From NCBI GenBank assembly GCA_947579605.1, contig OX388307.1, positions 23,537,237 to 23,601,236 of the forward strand: a stretch of 64,000 nucleotides of DNA, read 5' to 3'. Below the pieces are notes generated by a model. That model searched no databases. It worked only from the letters and a program-made list of their open reading frames with translations, and was not told where the DNA came from. This document shows, in pieces, positions 20,888 to 31,789 of the stretch; within the stretch, counting starts at the first letter, position 1; each line of letters begins with the position of its first letter. Origin of the DNA: Athripsodes cinereus. Its lineage: Eukaryota > Arthropoda > Insecta > Trichoptera > Leptoceridae. The position numbers were made by a program, and so were the translations under genes.

Positions 20888-23752
20888 TGTACTCAGATTT
20901 TTCTCAACCAGATAGTTATTAAATTATATTACCAAAACGTTAGGGGACTCAGAACCAAAACCCATAGTTTTCTCGAGAATGTATTGACCGATGATTACGA
21001 TGTAATATGTCTAACAGAAACGTGGTTAAACGACAGTATATATAGCCATGAAATATTTGATAGAAGATACAATGTTTTCAGACGTGACCGCGATTATGAG
21101 GGGACTGGTCAGAGATTAGGCGGCGGAGTGCTAATTGCTGTCAAATCTACTATACCTGCGAAGGTCCGCTCTACTTGGGCCACTGCCGCTGAGGAGATTT
21201 GGGTGACCTGCGGTGATCGGATTGGTGAATCAGTCAATATTTGCTGTGTTTATTTACCACGCGACACAAACTATAACGAACAAATTATTAATTTCACGGA
21301 CAACGTTTCTAACTTGATTTTTAATCACTCTGAAGAAGTCTTCTTAATTTTAGGTGATTTTAATCTGCCGAACATTGCCTGGAGCCGGAAGGAGCGATCG
21401 CTTTTCTATAGTCCTGGTGAATATAATGATGGCACAAGTGCAATGTTTGTGGACTTCCTATCTCTGGTGGGACTCGAACAATACAATGGTGTATTGAACT
21501 CTAACGACCGAATCTTGGACCTGGTGTTGAGTACCAGCTCTGGGTGCACAGTTTCACAATGTATCAACCCCCTGACTTACGAAGACTCCCACCATAGATC
21601 TCTTTTAATTGATGTACGTATTGAAAAAGACATATACATAAAAACTATTCCTAGAACCGTTAATCTTTTCTATAAAGCCGATTACCTCTCAATAAGACAA
21701 CATCTCTCACAAATCGATTGGATTGTTAAATTTGATAACTGTGATACTGATGAAGCAGTACAACGCTTTTACGGCGTCCTCGAAGAATGTATATCTTTAT
21801 ATGTCCCTCGTAAAACAGTTCAAAACTCTAATAAGTTTCCGAGTTGGTTTAGTGAACCCTTGAAAAAAGTAATTAGAGAAAAACTAAAGGCTCATAAAAA
21901 ATGGAAGAAATCGGGTATAGCATCAAATTACGATACTTACTCACTGCTCAGACTGAGGCAGAAGGCTTTGCAACAGAAATGCTATAACGATTACGTCAGT
22001 CAAACAGAAAATGCCATAAAATCCAATCCAAAAGCGCTACACGGCTTCTTGAAATCGAAAAAACCACACTCTGGCCTCCCGCACAACATGCGTTACAAAA
22101 GTGAAACTACCAGCGACACGGAGAGGATATGTGATATGTTTGGTGATTTTTTCAATTCTGCATTTGAATCGGACACCTCAGGTATGCCTGACGTGCTCTG
22201 CTCAAACTGCCTGGATATTAACAAAATTTACTTCGAAACGACCGACATATCACAGAAACTCAAAAGTCTCGACTTGAGTAAGGGAGCGGGACCGGATGGC
22301 ATCCCACCCATATTTATTGTGAAATGTGCTGATGAACTTGCAGAGCCACTTACTATTTTATTCAACCTATCTTTTCGTGCCGGCTCCTTCCCATCCGTCT
22401 GGAAGAGATCACTAATTACTCCTATATATAAATCTGGTGACAAACACAATGTTGAGAACTACAGGCCCATATCGAAACTGTCTTTGATGAGCAAAGTGAT
22501 GGAGAGAATTGTAGTTGAACAACTTACTCCTGCAATAAAATCCTTCATCATTCCGAATCAACATGGCTTTTTCCCGGGAAGATCAGTCGAGTCTAATCTT
22601 ATTCAGTTCACTGATTATATCCTAAATTCAATGGGGGGTGGGGGACAGACGGACGCTATATATACGGACTTTTCCAAGGCGTTTGATAAGATTAGCCACA
22701 ATATACTGGTTCACAAATTGGAGAGATACGGTATTCATGGTGACCTACTAAGGTGGATAGCATCGTACATAGAGGGAAGATTACAGGCAGTCGCCGTGAA
22801 CAACTGTGTTTCTCAATACTCACATTGTTCCTCAGGTGTCCCACAAGGCTCTCATCTGGGGCCTATCCTTTTTATCTTGTACATAAACGATATAAAGCAT
22901 TGTTTTCAGACTTCCAGCTACCTGGTTTACGCAGACGATATTAAAATCTATAGAAGCATTTCTAGTGCTAGGGACTGCGAAGAGTTGCAACTAGACTTAG
23001 ATAGACTCTCTAGCTACTGCCTAAAAAATCAACTTTACCTCAATGTCTCAAAATGTAACTGTATCACCTTTACAAGATCAAAGAAGCCAATTGCTAAGAG
23101 ATACGTTCTGAATAGCGCGCAGTTGGCAAGAGTAAACGAAGTTAAAGACCTAGGTGTATTACTTGACAGCAAAATGACGTATAAAAATCACATAGACCGA
23201 ATAGTAGATGGGGCATTCAAACAGTTGGGTTTTATATTGAGGGTATCTAAGCCATTCAAGTCTATCAATACCTTGAAAGCGTTGTATTTCTGTTACGTGC
23301 GGAGTAGTTTGGAATTTGCATCAGTTGTATGGAACCCACAATATATAACATACATAGATCGGATAGAAAGGGTTCAAAACAAATTTTTAAAACATATTAA
23401 TTTCAGATGTAGGTTATCTTTCGACGACTATAAACTTTCTGCCCGTCACCATAGGGTTGCAACTTTGGAAAACAGGCGAACTGTAAGTGACATGATGTAC
23501 TTATATAAACTCCTGAATGGTGTCATCGACTCGACTGAACTTATCCATAAAATACACTTTAACTGCCCCCCAAGACGAACGAGAACTGGTTCTACATTTA
23601 GACTTCCACAGTGTACCACAAATTACTGCCAAAACTCGTATATACAACGAGCTTGTGGTAGTTACGACTCATTTTTTGGCGCGGTGGATATCCACCAACA
23701 TACTAAGACCAAATTTAAGTCTCAAATATCTGAGACTTTAAACAGAGGATGA
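20888..23752 (+). CDS. LINE ORF2: endonuclease-reverse transcriptase
   Basis: The frame is open from 20888 but has no ATG before the endonuclease begins. The first conserved motif (YYQNVRGLRTK) is already at 20927, so initiation is by an unusual start or by reinitiation after ORF1. The N-terminal apurinic-type endonuclease shows LTETWL, GGGVLIAV, ILGDFNLPNIAW and EDSHHRSLLID. Reverse transcriptase follows with KGAGPDGIP, YRPISKLS, QHGFFPGRSV, YTDFSKAFDKI, SSGVPQGSHLGP and the catalytic YADD (LVYADDIKIY). A C-terminal YVRSSLEFASVVWNP...RIERVQNKFLKHI region is typical of Jockey/CR1 relatives. No stop or frameshift is present. Confidence 0.85.
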   Translation, partial: CTQIFLNQIVIKLYYQNVRGLRTKTHSFLENVLTDDYDVICLTETWLNDSIYSHEIFDRRYNVFRRDRDYEGTGQRLGGGVLIAVKSTIPAKVRSTWATAAEEIWVTCGDRIGESVNICCVYLPRDTNYNEQIINFTDNVSNLIFNHSEEVFLILGDFNLPNIAWSRKERSLFYSPGEYNDGTSAMFVDFLSLVGLEQYNGVLNSNDRILDLVLSTSSGCTVSQCINPLTYEDSHHRSLLIDVRIEKDIYIKTIPRTVNLFYKADYLSIRQHLSQIDWIVKFDNCDTDEAVQRFYGVLEECISLYVPRKTVQNSNKFPSWFSEPLKKVIREKLKAHKKWKKSGIASNYDTYSLLRLRQKALQQKCYNDYVSQTENAIKSNPKALHGFLKSKKPHSGLPHNMRYKSETTSDTERICDMFGDFFNSAFESDTSGMPDVLCSNCLDINKIYFETTDISQKLKSLDLSKGAGPDGIPPIFIVKCADELAEPLTILFNLSFRAGSFPSVWKRSLITPIYKSGDKHNVENYRPISKLSLMSKVMERIVVEQLTPAIKSFIIPNQHGFFPGRSVESNLIQFTDYILNSMGGGGQTDAIYTDFSKAFDKISHNILVHKLERYGIHGDLLRWIASYIEGRLQAVAVNNCVSQYSHCSSGVPQGSHLGPILFILYINDIKHCFQTSSYLVYADDIKIYRSISSARDCEELQLDLDRLSSYCLKNQLYLNVSKCNCITFTRSKKPIAKRYVLNSAQLARVNEVKDLGVLLDSKMTYKNHIDRIVDGAFKQLGFILRVSKPFKSINTLKALYFCYVRSSLEFASVVWNPQYITYIDRIERVQNKFLKHINFRCRLSFDDYKLSARHHRVATLENRRTVSDMMYLYKLLNGVIDSTELIHKIHFNCPPRRTRTGSTFRLPQCTTNYCQNSYIQRACGSYDSFFGAVDIHQHTKTKFKSQISETLNRG

Positions 23753-24021
23753 CTCTGCTGTAATGGTTTTCCTTTCCTTCCCTTTTCCTTCTTCATGAGC
23801 GCTCCATTGTAGGTTTAATTTTTCTCTACAAATATAAGATACTTAGTCTTGTTAAGAATCATACATACTAACTTTAAATAAAAGCACTTTTCCATTTTTA
23901 GAATTAAGATTATATGTCAACTAAAAACTTGTAATATTACTGCAAACTGTTTTGGTTTACTTATTATGTAACTTATATCTTGTAATGTATTCTGTTTAAC
24001 TGTTTGTTTGCTTAAAATAAA

Positions 24022-24053
<32 letters not shown>

Positions 24054-24054
<1 letters not shown>

Positions 24055-24145
24055 ATTTGATATAATATATGCAGCAATATTATAATATGTAATTACTTGA
24101 TGATGTAGAGTCAAACTCATCTTGGCAGTTAATGTCAAATTCGGG
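24054..24145 (-). pseudogene. Damaged duplicate of exon B and intron
   Basis: 24054-24120 repeats 17897-17963 almost exactly, including the splice donor |GTAATT and the EFDSTSS codons. Upstream of that the frame reaches a stop (TAG, which also forms the only near acceptor), and the resulting 49 bp exon would be out of phase with exon 1. It is probably skipped. Confidence 0.6.
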
Positions 24146-24430
24146 CTATGTGCTCTTTTCTATAAACTCCCCATAGAAAACGGAACATGTGACGCATTTT
24201 TCAAAAAATCGTATATTATAGAAATGTATTCTCATATGAATAATAAGTAAAAAATTGTTATATTTTTTCTACTTTGGATCAGTGTACAGCTTCACATGCT
24301 TGTTTAAAACAGTTTTTTCTCATTATCTCAAAATGTATGATTCGTCACGTAGACCATATTTGATATGTAGCGACGAAAATAATAAATATAAATAAATTCA
24401 TATCAATATACATATAATTATAACACTAAC

Positions 24431-24488
24431 CTGATTTGGAAATTTGTGACAATTGCACTAATTTGCGGGTTCTGGCACTAAAACTCAT
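24431..24488 (-). CDS. Recombinase gene, first coding exon
   Basis: The ATG at 24488 opens MSFSARTRKLVQLSQISKS and ends at a canonical donor (CAG|GTTAGT) in phase 1, the same phase as every downstream exon. Joining 24431-24488, 18528-18623, 17940-18062, 17746-17841, 17303-17398 and 14627-16896 gives 2739 nt, an uninterrupted 912-residue model. The promoter is not identified; CG-rich sequence lies just upstream (24500-24600). Confidence 0.55.
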
Positions 24489-24672
24489 TTTTATTAAAAA
24501 TATCTCCGCGGTTACAACACAGCTACACTACACAACGAAGGTACATTTAATAAGACGGCAGAAAGACACGACGCGACGGCAGAAGCGATTCGGCACGAAA
24601 GATTCCCCCGCCACTTCATACCTCATTCAATTACCCCTCATGGTGGACAACGCTAGGAGCTAGGATCCAATA

Positions 24673-24908
24673 TATAATTATATTTAGTTACAATCCATTG
24701 GATTGGTCTGCAACGAGTTTGGTTTTTCTTCTCCATTCCTCCCTATTCTCAGCCAGTCTTTTAAGCTCTACGTATGAGCCACAGTTCATGTCCCTCTTCA
24801 GTTGGTCCATATATGCGTCTCTTGGTCGGCCTCTGCCATTTGTTCCCTCGGTCTTACCCTCCGCGATGGCGATGAGTAGTCCTGGGTGCCTGATGTTGTG
24901 GCCAATCC
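24673..24908 (-). mobile_element. 5'-truncated RTE-like insertion with 11 bp duplication
   Basis: AGGATCCAATA at 24662-24672 and 24909-24919 flanks the segment as a perfect target duplication. The minus strand encodes a polymerase tail (IGHNIRHPGLLIAIAEGK...GRGRPRDAYMDQLKRDM...EWRRK) and ends in an AT-rich tail next to the duplication. It is a short dead-on-arrival LINE copy. Confidence 0.8.
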
Positions 24909-24926
24909 AGGATCCAATACTTGTGC

Positions 24927-24985
24927 GAAAATAATTTGCTTAGGTATCAGCTTTGATTATTGAAGTACCTAAGCAAATTATTTTC
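24927..24985. repeat. Perfect 20 bp hairpin
   Basis: GAAAATAATTTGCTTAGGTA (24927-24946) returns inverted at 24966-24985 around a 19-base loop. It is AT-rich and just outside the RTE insertion. Either a small MITE centre or chance in AT-rich DNA; exact 20/20 pairing favours the former. Confidence 0.6.
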
Positions 24986-24989
24986 ATAG

Positions 24990-25685
24990 TACTGAGGTAT
25001 CAGTAAGTCACAAAGGGAATAAACGTAAAAGATTTTTTTTATCTTGTATAGATTTCTCAATTTTTTTTTGAAAAGCACCTCTGTTCTTTTTTCCGAGAGA
25101 CGTTTACTCGTTTCCCGAAAGTCGCGGGGTATTTTTTTTTTGTACTGATAATATGCATTAAAATCTAAAGAATAACCGTAAAATTTTTTGATTAAAGCAA
25201 AATTAACCCCTAAAAATGGAAAAAAAAAACATTTTCACCATTTTATCATGCGATTTTGAACCTTAATGCCGTGGGAAATGACTGTGCCGTCATAGTTGGG
25301 TCCGAACCCTTATTTGAAGAAAAAAATATTATAATCGTACTCAAACGGTGACATGAGCGAGACAGATTGCGCTTGATTGGGTAAGACATGCGTTAGAGAG
25401 AGAGACAAAAGCTTACTTCCGTGCATTGCCGACGCGAGTTCATAATATGAGTTAATTTAAAACATGCGTAATTAACAAGGTTTTATTCCAAATGATCGAA
25501 AATAATGTACAAACGTAGTGACTTTTTTTAACGTAATTTTACTTACGTACCTACAATGTTAGGCCAAATTATTGCTATGCGGTATTAGGTTTGTTGTGTT
25601 GCGCGTCGTCAAACTGTCGTTTTTGCCGCGTTTACAAGTAAAAGAAAATAATAATGAATAGGAAAATATAGTTAAAGTAATAGAT
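24990..25685. other. Spacer without recognised content
   Basis: No gene or repeat structure was recognised; homopolymer A/T runs are frequent. Confidence 0.5.
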
Positions 25686-25689
25686 AAAT

Positions 25690-28059
25690 GCCTACGAATA
25701 AATATGCACTGCCTAATATTTAGCTACGAGCCGCCTCTGATCAATAGTGATCCCAAACGAATCTGGACATACCTAAAGCATAAAAATAATTCAACATCCA
25801 TACCGAATGAAATTCATCTGAACGGAGAAATCGCAACGGACGGTCAAAGTATTGCCGAAATGTTCTCGGATTACTTTAAATCAGTTTTTGTCGTGAATAC
25901 CACATCGAAGCCCCATCGTGATATATCGGAGAACAACCGCCCATACACTGATCACATAACAACTGTTAAGATAGACAAAACTCTAGTCGAAAAATATCTC
26001 AAAAACCTTAATGTTAACAAAGGATCTGGAAGCGACTTAATCCCACCAATGTTTGCCGTTAATTGCACTAAAACAATATCTTACCCTGTGTGTAAAATTT
26101 TCACACGCTCCATCTCAGAGGGCGTTTTTCCGCAGGTATGGAAAGTAGAAAATATTATTCCTATTCACAAAAGTGGACCTAAAAATAATGCACAAAATTA
26201 CCGACCCATATCCATTCTCCCGATTTTCAGCAAAATGTTTGAACTAATAATATACGACCAGATATATTCAACTGTCTGCAAATGCATCCCATCAGCTTAA
26301 CATGGTTTTCTAAGAAAAAGATCAGTAATATCCAATCTCACTAAATTTACCGATTTCGTATATAAGGAAATGGAAAGAGGAACTCAAGTGGATGCTATTT
26401 ATACTTCTGAAAAATCTCAATCGGAGACCATAATTGCACAATGTATCAACATTGTGCAAATTTAAATCGGAATTAGGAGGAAGGCGTCCCAACGCTTACG
26501 AATTGGCTTATGGCTGGCTTAAGTGTACACTTTGGAGTCCTAGGACAACGTTCACCAATTCCGCCTTTCCAACTTTCACGATTAAGGTATCCAATTGAGA
26601 CTATTACTTTTTGCAAACTCGGACATCGGTAACTGCTTCAAACACTCGCAATTTTTATCATATGCAGATGACATGAAAATATTTTTACCAATCAAAAACA
26701 CATCCGATTGTCAGAAACTTCAGTCAGATCTAGATAGATTAAGCGCATACTGCACCAATAATAAACTAATCAATAACATATCTAAATGCTTAAAAATTAC
26801 ATTCACTAGAAACTACCAACCTATAAAATACAATTACACTATAGATAACATAACCATTGCACATACTAACAAAGTCCGCGATCTTGGTGTCATCTTAGAC
26901 AGCAAGATGCAGCTTGATCACAATATAAACCATATAATCGATAAGGCTAACAGGATGCTTGGTTTCACAATACGGATCTGCAAACCATTTAAGAAAATTT
27001 CCACTATAAAAACTGTTTACTTTGCATAATATGTCAAAAGCATATTAGAATTCGCCTCTCCTCTCTGGTATCCTCACCAGATCACCTACAAAATGAGACT
27101 AGACAAAATACAAAATAAACTTGTCAAATATTTGAACTACAAAGCACGAGTGCGGTTTCAAACACATTCTGAATCTGCAAACTTCCACGGGATACACACC
27201 TTAGAAAAAAGGCGAATCTCAGCTGATATTCGACTTCTTCATGACATAATTCACAACAATATAGATTCACAATTCTTGACCTCTACCATAAAACTCAGAG
27301 TTCCTCAAAGAAACACACACACACACACAAGCACTCTTTCATATAGAAACACAAATTACGCCCGAAACACTGCACTAAATAGAATTTACGAAACATATAA
27401 CACTTCCTTCAATTAACTCGACATTTTCAATACTGCCAAAAACCCATTCATAAACTCAGTCAATAAAATCTTACACAAATTCCAGTAAAACAATAAATAA
27501 AAATAATTCTACCTATGGCGACCTGTCTACTGTAAGCGTATTATATATCATTATTATAAATCTGTTTGTTGTATTTTTATTATTATTATTACGATTACTA
27601 TTATTAAATTACTAAGAATGTAACCCTCCCTTTCCTCTCTCCTACTCTCACCATATTCCCAGTGCTCACTGTTTAAACATATTATTTGATATTATCCTCT
27701 ATTATTTACATTAATAAATCTTGCACATTAAACTGTAAATTATCTAGATCTAATTGTTGAATATGTTAATTCTTAAGTCGCTTTAGCTAATTAAAAATAC
27801 AAAAATCCATAATAATAAATACTTGCAATATTGTAAGAAATTTTTTAAAAACAGATATTTCAGGCACAATGCTGGTATTTTAGACCCGCGTTATGAGCCT
27901 AATCCTTTGATATCCTCGATATCTGGATAGGTGAATTTTTCCCGGCATTAGGCTGTTGAGTTTATATATGAACATGAATTTTCATATGTAGACTTTTCTG
28001 GCTGTATAATGCTGAGAAGTGTGGATGGCAATTCAGCCGCCGCGTTAAAAAAAAAAAAA
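25690..28059 (+). pseudogene. Decayed Jockey/CR1-like LINE, 5' truncated
   Basis: The endonuclease is missing and the element begins near the RT. Readable pieces are NKGSGSDLIPPMFA, HKSGPKNNAQNYRPISILP, a stop at the Q of QHGF (about 26298), FLSYADDMKIF at about 26660-26690, RDLGVILDSKM, and LEFASPLWYPHQITYK after another stop at 27027. Between VDAIYT (about 26404) and LLFAN (about 26600) some 70 RT residues are replaced by about 200 bp of unrelated DNA. A 3' UTR ends in an A-run at 28046-28059. It is a different family from the intact LINE at 18.8 kb, though related. Confidence 0.8.
26405..26605. mobile_element. Insertion within the decayed LINE
   Basis: This unrelated block replaces RT sequence. 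It has TCTCAATCGGA near its left edge and TCCAATTGAGA near its right edge as imperfect inverted ends. A 10 bp hairpin (TTGCACAATG / CATTGTGCAA) lies at 26428-26453. No target duplication is obvious; part of the LINE was lost at the site. Confidence 0.4.
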
Positions 28060-28107
28060 GATTTTAAGGTAACACTGTAATGGGATTTAAGAATTTTATT
28101 ATACTAT

Positions 28108-28243
28108 CTATCTATCTATACCAACACGGCATTTCCCACAAGTGGGGTAGCCAGCAGACTCACTGCATGCTATACACATGCAGATTGTCCTCTCTGTGCC
28201 GTAAATATTTAAGACATTCAGGATGGGTGGCAAGCCTCATCTT
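28108..28243 (-). repeat. Dispersed tail-family repeat with (ATAG)n tail
   Basis: On the minus strand it runs ATGAGGCTTGCCACCCATCC to GGCTACCCCACTTGTGGG and GCCGTGTTGGTATAGATAG. It matches the 3' half of 18181-18459 with few differences, but with a different tetranucleotide tail, as expected when the tail is generated anew at each insertion. Confidence 0.75.
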
Positions 28244-28344
28244 TATTATACTATGTTAATTAAAAAATAATAAAAATTGTGTAACGAAAAAAATAAATAA
28301 AGTAAATAAAATAAATAGAAACGTCCCAAATAATAATAATACAT

Positions 28345-28790
28345 ACATACATACCATCACGCCGCTTCCCTTATGGGGTAGGCAGAAAGGATCGAGCGCC
28401 ACACGCTTCTGTCCTTGCACACATTTCTCGCCTCCGTTACATTCATACAGTTCCTCATGCATGTTCTCCTATTCAATGTACTCCGGACGTGTCCGTCCTT
28501 GAGGATCTGGTTAGCATGCTCCAGCCATTTGATCCTCGGACGGCCACGTCTCCGAATACCCTTTCTCTCAGCCATGTAAATCTTCTTTGTCACTCTGTCC
28601 TCATTCATTCTCTCCACATGCCCAAACCAACATAGTTTATTTACATTCATCCTGGTGACTACACCAACTTTCACTCCACATTCTTCTCGTATCGCACTGT
28701 TTCGTACTCTATATATCAGGGTTTCACCACACATCCTTCTCAACGATGTCATTTCAACTGCATTTATACCACTTTCATCCTTCTTAACCC
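28345..28790 (-). pseudogene. RTE-like LINE, C-terminal fragment
   Basis: A 131-codon open minus-strand frame holds the polymerase tail: WFGHVERMNEDRVTKK, RRRGRPRIKWLEHANQILKD, RRTCMRNCMNVTEARN, ending AYPIREAA. The 3' end is a GTAT tail (ATAC repeats at 28341-28353). At 28786-28789 the RTE stops at TTAA, exactly where the TTAACCC end of a piggyBac-like element begins. The 30.3 kb RTE copy continues past this point without a break, so the element was probably interrupted by piggyBac insertion. Confidence 0.8.
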
Positions 28791-30322
28791 TTAACGTACC
28801 GTATTGAAAACAAAACGTTCGGCCCCATGTGGTAAATTCAGTTTACCGCTAACTTTATTTATAAATATCAAGCATATGACTTGATGAATCAAAACTTTAT
28901 TTATGTCATCTTGTAGGGAATTTTATTAGGAATCGATTGATATCTATAACATATGTACATTATTTGAAAAACATATCATTTTTTTTTTTTTTCTGGAACC
29001 ATGCGTTTTCTGATATAGAATGACGAGACAGCAACCGCTAAGACAAGTGTGAACCTGTCTGCGACAACGAATTGTACCTACTTGTATGTGTAGTGGTGTG
29101 CATGAGTCGTGTTCGACACTTGTAATACAGGATGTTAAATAATTTATTTCATTTTAATAATATTTAATTTTGTAAACAATTCCAAATACTTTTCTTATTT
29201 TTATATAGATTTATCACAAAGTTTTACCTATAGATACTGTATTTTATAACATATTTAAGGTTTAATTGCTATGGCTTTTTCAAAATTCAAAAACAATAAA
29301 TAAATCACGTTTTCAATTTTCAACCGGGTTAAAAAAAACGTGTGGCTGAATTTAAAAACACTTTTATTATTATCTATCAATTAAAAGTCACAAAAAAATA
29401 TACAATTTACATACAAGAGCACAAAGATAAATTGAAATATTAAAACATAAGTAAAGGTCAAAACATATATGTATATAAATAATTGACATTTATTAAAACC
29501 TCAAAAATGTCAAAAACGACCGAAATATTTCAATTAACACAATCACAAACGTAATATAAATATCATTTAGGTACATTTAATATGGAGAACAAAGATGAAA
29601 TCTATTTTTTTATAGAAATATTACAATTAACACGGTAACCAACATAATAAAGATATCATTTAGATACATTTAATATGGAGCGATAAGGAATAAACTCAAT
29701 CACGATCATTATCGTGAATCAATCAATTATCGTGAATAGCGCAACAAAGCATAAAGACATAAATATAAGGTAAAATAGAATGATTAAAAACAATAGGTGT
29801 CTAAACTCGTAACTTTGAAATTAAAAATAAATTATGACTGTTGTTCTTCTATGTTCATATTTTCTATGGAATAACATTCTACGCAACTTATAACTGTTTC
29901 CTCTTTCCTATGCAAAATACAAACAGCCTTATCACACAAATGGCAATTCGAGACAAAACGATAAAAGCATGATACGAGACACTCTGTACAAAATGATCAT
30001 GGTCATGAGATCTCAACATAATACTTTGTGTAGTTAGTAAAGCGGCTCTTAGTAAAATTTATATTATTTATATAATGTCTAACGCAACAAGTACGTATTA
30101 ATATTTGATCCTTTTGATAAAGTGTTAATATTTTCACAGTTTTAAGTAATATTATTAAACTGCGTGCTGCTGTGCCGTCCAAAATGCGGAATAATTTTAC
30201 GTAAGACAAAAGGCACCTAGCCAAACATATAATTTATAATACGTTCAAGACAACGAGGATGTATTAATATTTGTTACTTTTGATAAAGTTGTAAATATAC
30301 ATACATACATACATACATACCA

Positions 30323-31270
30323 TCACGCCGCTTCCCTTACGGGGTAGGCAGAAAGGATCGAGCGCCACACGCTTCTGTCTTTGCACACATTTCTCGCCTC
30401 CGTTACATTCATACAGTTCCTCATGCATGTTCTTCTATTCAATGTATTCCGGACGTGTCCATCCTTAAGGATCTGGTTAGCATGATCTAGCCATTTGATT
30501 CTCGGGCGACCACGTCTCCGAGTACCCTTTCTCAACGATGTCATTTCAACTGCATTTATACTACTTTCATCCTTCTTAAGCCACGTCCAGGTCTCACTTG
30601 CATACATAATTGTCGGGACTAGGATAGCAGAGTGCACCAACCTTTTAGCTGCAATGGAAATGTTCTTGTTCGCAACTATCGGTCTAAGCGCGCCATTCAC
30701 CCTGTTACCCGCAACCTTTCTCCTTTCAATGTCTTTTTCGCATCTTCCATCTCTTGTAAATAGACTACCTAGATACACACATTCATCCACTTGTTCTAAC
30801 ATTTCATCACCAATCTTTACCTGGCATTCAGTCCTCTCTTTCTGTCTCTCAAAAACCATGACTTTCGTTTTCTTTGCATTCATCATCAGTCCATTACTTG
30901 CACAATTTTCGTACACACATGACATCATTTTCTGTAGATCGTTCTCATTCTCAGCCATCAATACTAAATCATTAGCAAATATTAACGCTTGTACATTCAT
31001 CCCATTCAAATCAATACCTACATTCATCTCTTTCAGTGGCCTAATACAATGATCGATGTATAAGTTAAACAGCCATGGCGACATGACACACCCTTGCTTT
31101 ACTCCTTTAGTCAGAGTGAACCATTCCGAGAGAATGTTGTTCACCCTGACACAGGCAGAGCTTCCCGTATATAAGGATGCTATGGCACGTATTAGCCTGT
31201 CATTCACCCCACACATCGACAGCACACGCCATAATTTTTCTCGCTCCACTCTGTCATACGCCTTCTCCAA
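30323..31270 (-). pseudogene. RTE polymerase, RT palm to C-terminus
   Basis: 315 open codons contain EKAYDRVEREKLW, GVKQGCVMSPWLFNLYID, the catalytic block LIFANDLVLMAE, YLGSLFTRDGRCEKD, ILVPTIMYASETWTWLKKDE and the tail RRRGRPRIKWLDHANQILKD. The catalytic site is FAND instead of (Y/F)ADD, which should abolish polymerase activity; the relative at 55.9 kb still has YADD. A 58-residue block, including the GHVERM segment present in the copy at 28357, is deleted in frame between TSLR and KG, probably through TTCTC microhomology. Confidence 0.8.
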
Positions 31271-31312
31271 ATCAACGAAGGCACAGAACAGCTTTTGATG
31301 CTTTTCAAGAAG

Positions 31313-31723
31313 CTACTCTGTCACCATTCGAAGAGAGAAGATCTGGTCTACGCATCCTCTTCCATTCTGAAAGGCACCTTGCACATCCCACACATTCGTC
31401 TCAGTTACTCTTCGCACTCTCTCAATCAGCACTCTTCCATACAGCTTCCCCACCGAACTAAGTAAGCTAATGGCCCGGTAACTCCCGCACTCGAGTCTAG
31501 ACCCTTTCCCCTTATATAAAGGGCAGATCACAGCTCTACGCCAGTCATCCGGCGTATAGCCTTCCCTCCAGCACTGATTAAATAGTGTATAGCACCACTC
31601 AAGAGTTCTCCGTCCACTTAGCCCGACAAATTCGGCGGAAATCATATCATACCCAACAGCTTTACCGTTCTTCGCTTTTTTCAGCGCACTCTTGATCTCA
31701 TCCATAGTTATTTCCTCTTCCAT
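31313..31723 (-). pseudogene. RTE polymerase, RT fingers part
   Basis: Contains KKAKNGKAVGYDMISAEFV, DDWRRAVICPLYKGKGSRLE, YRAISLLSSVGKLYGRVLIE and GAFQNGRGCVDQIFSLRMV, the first motifs of the reverse transcriptase. A stop at about 31310 separates it from the next part, so the copy cannot make full-length protein. Confidence 0.8.
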
Positions 31724-31789
31724 ACTTTCATTTCCATTTTCAAAATACTGGTTTGAACTCCCACTTCCACTTTCATACAGCTGTTCAAA

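Larger units (their letters stand above)
18785..24053 (+). mobile_element. Full-length Jockey/CR1-like LINE
   Basis: The element has a 5' UTR (from about 18785 to 19526), ORF1 (19527-20642), ORF2 (20888-23752), a 3' UTR and a run of about 30 A ending at 24053. Immediately after the A-run the host sequence resumes as a copy of 17897-17963, which shows that it inserted in an intron of the duplicated recombinase-gene module. The 5' border is uncertain, because the target on that side contains repeated TAATATATTAAAAC blocks; AAAACAT (18693-18699 and next to the A-run) is a candidate target duplication. Both ORFs are unbroken, so this copy may be recent and competent. Confidence 0.85.
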
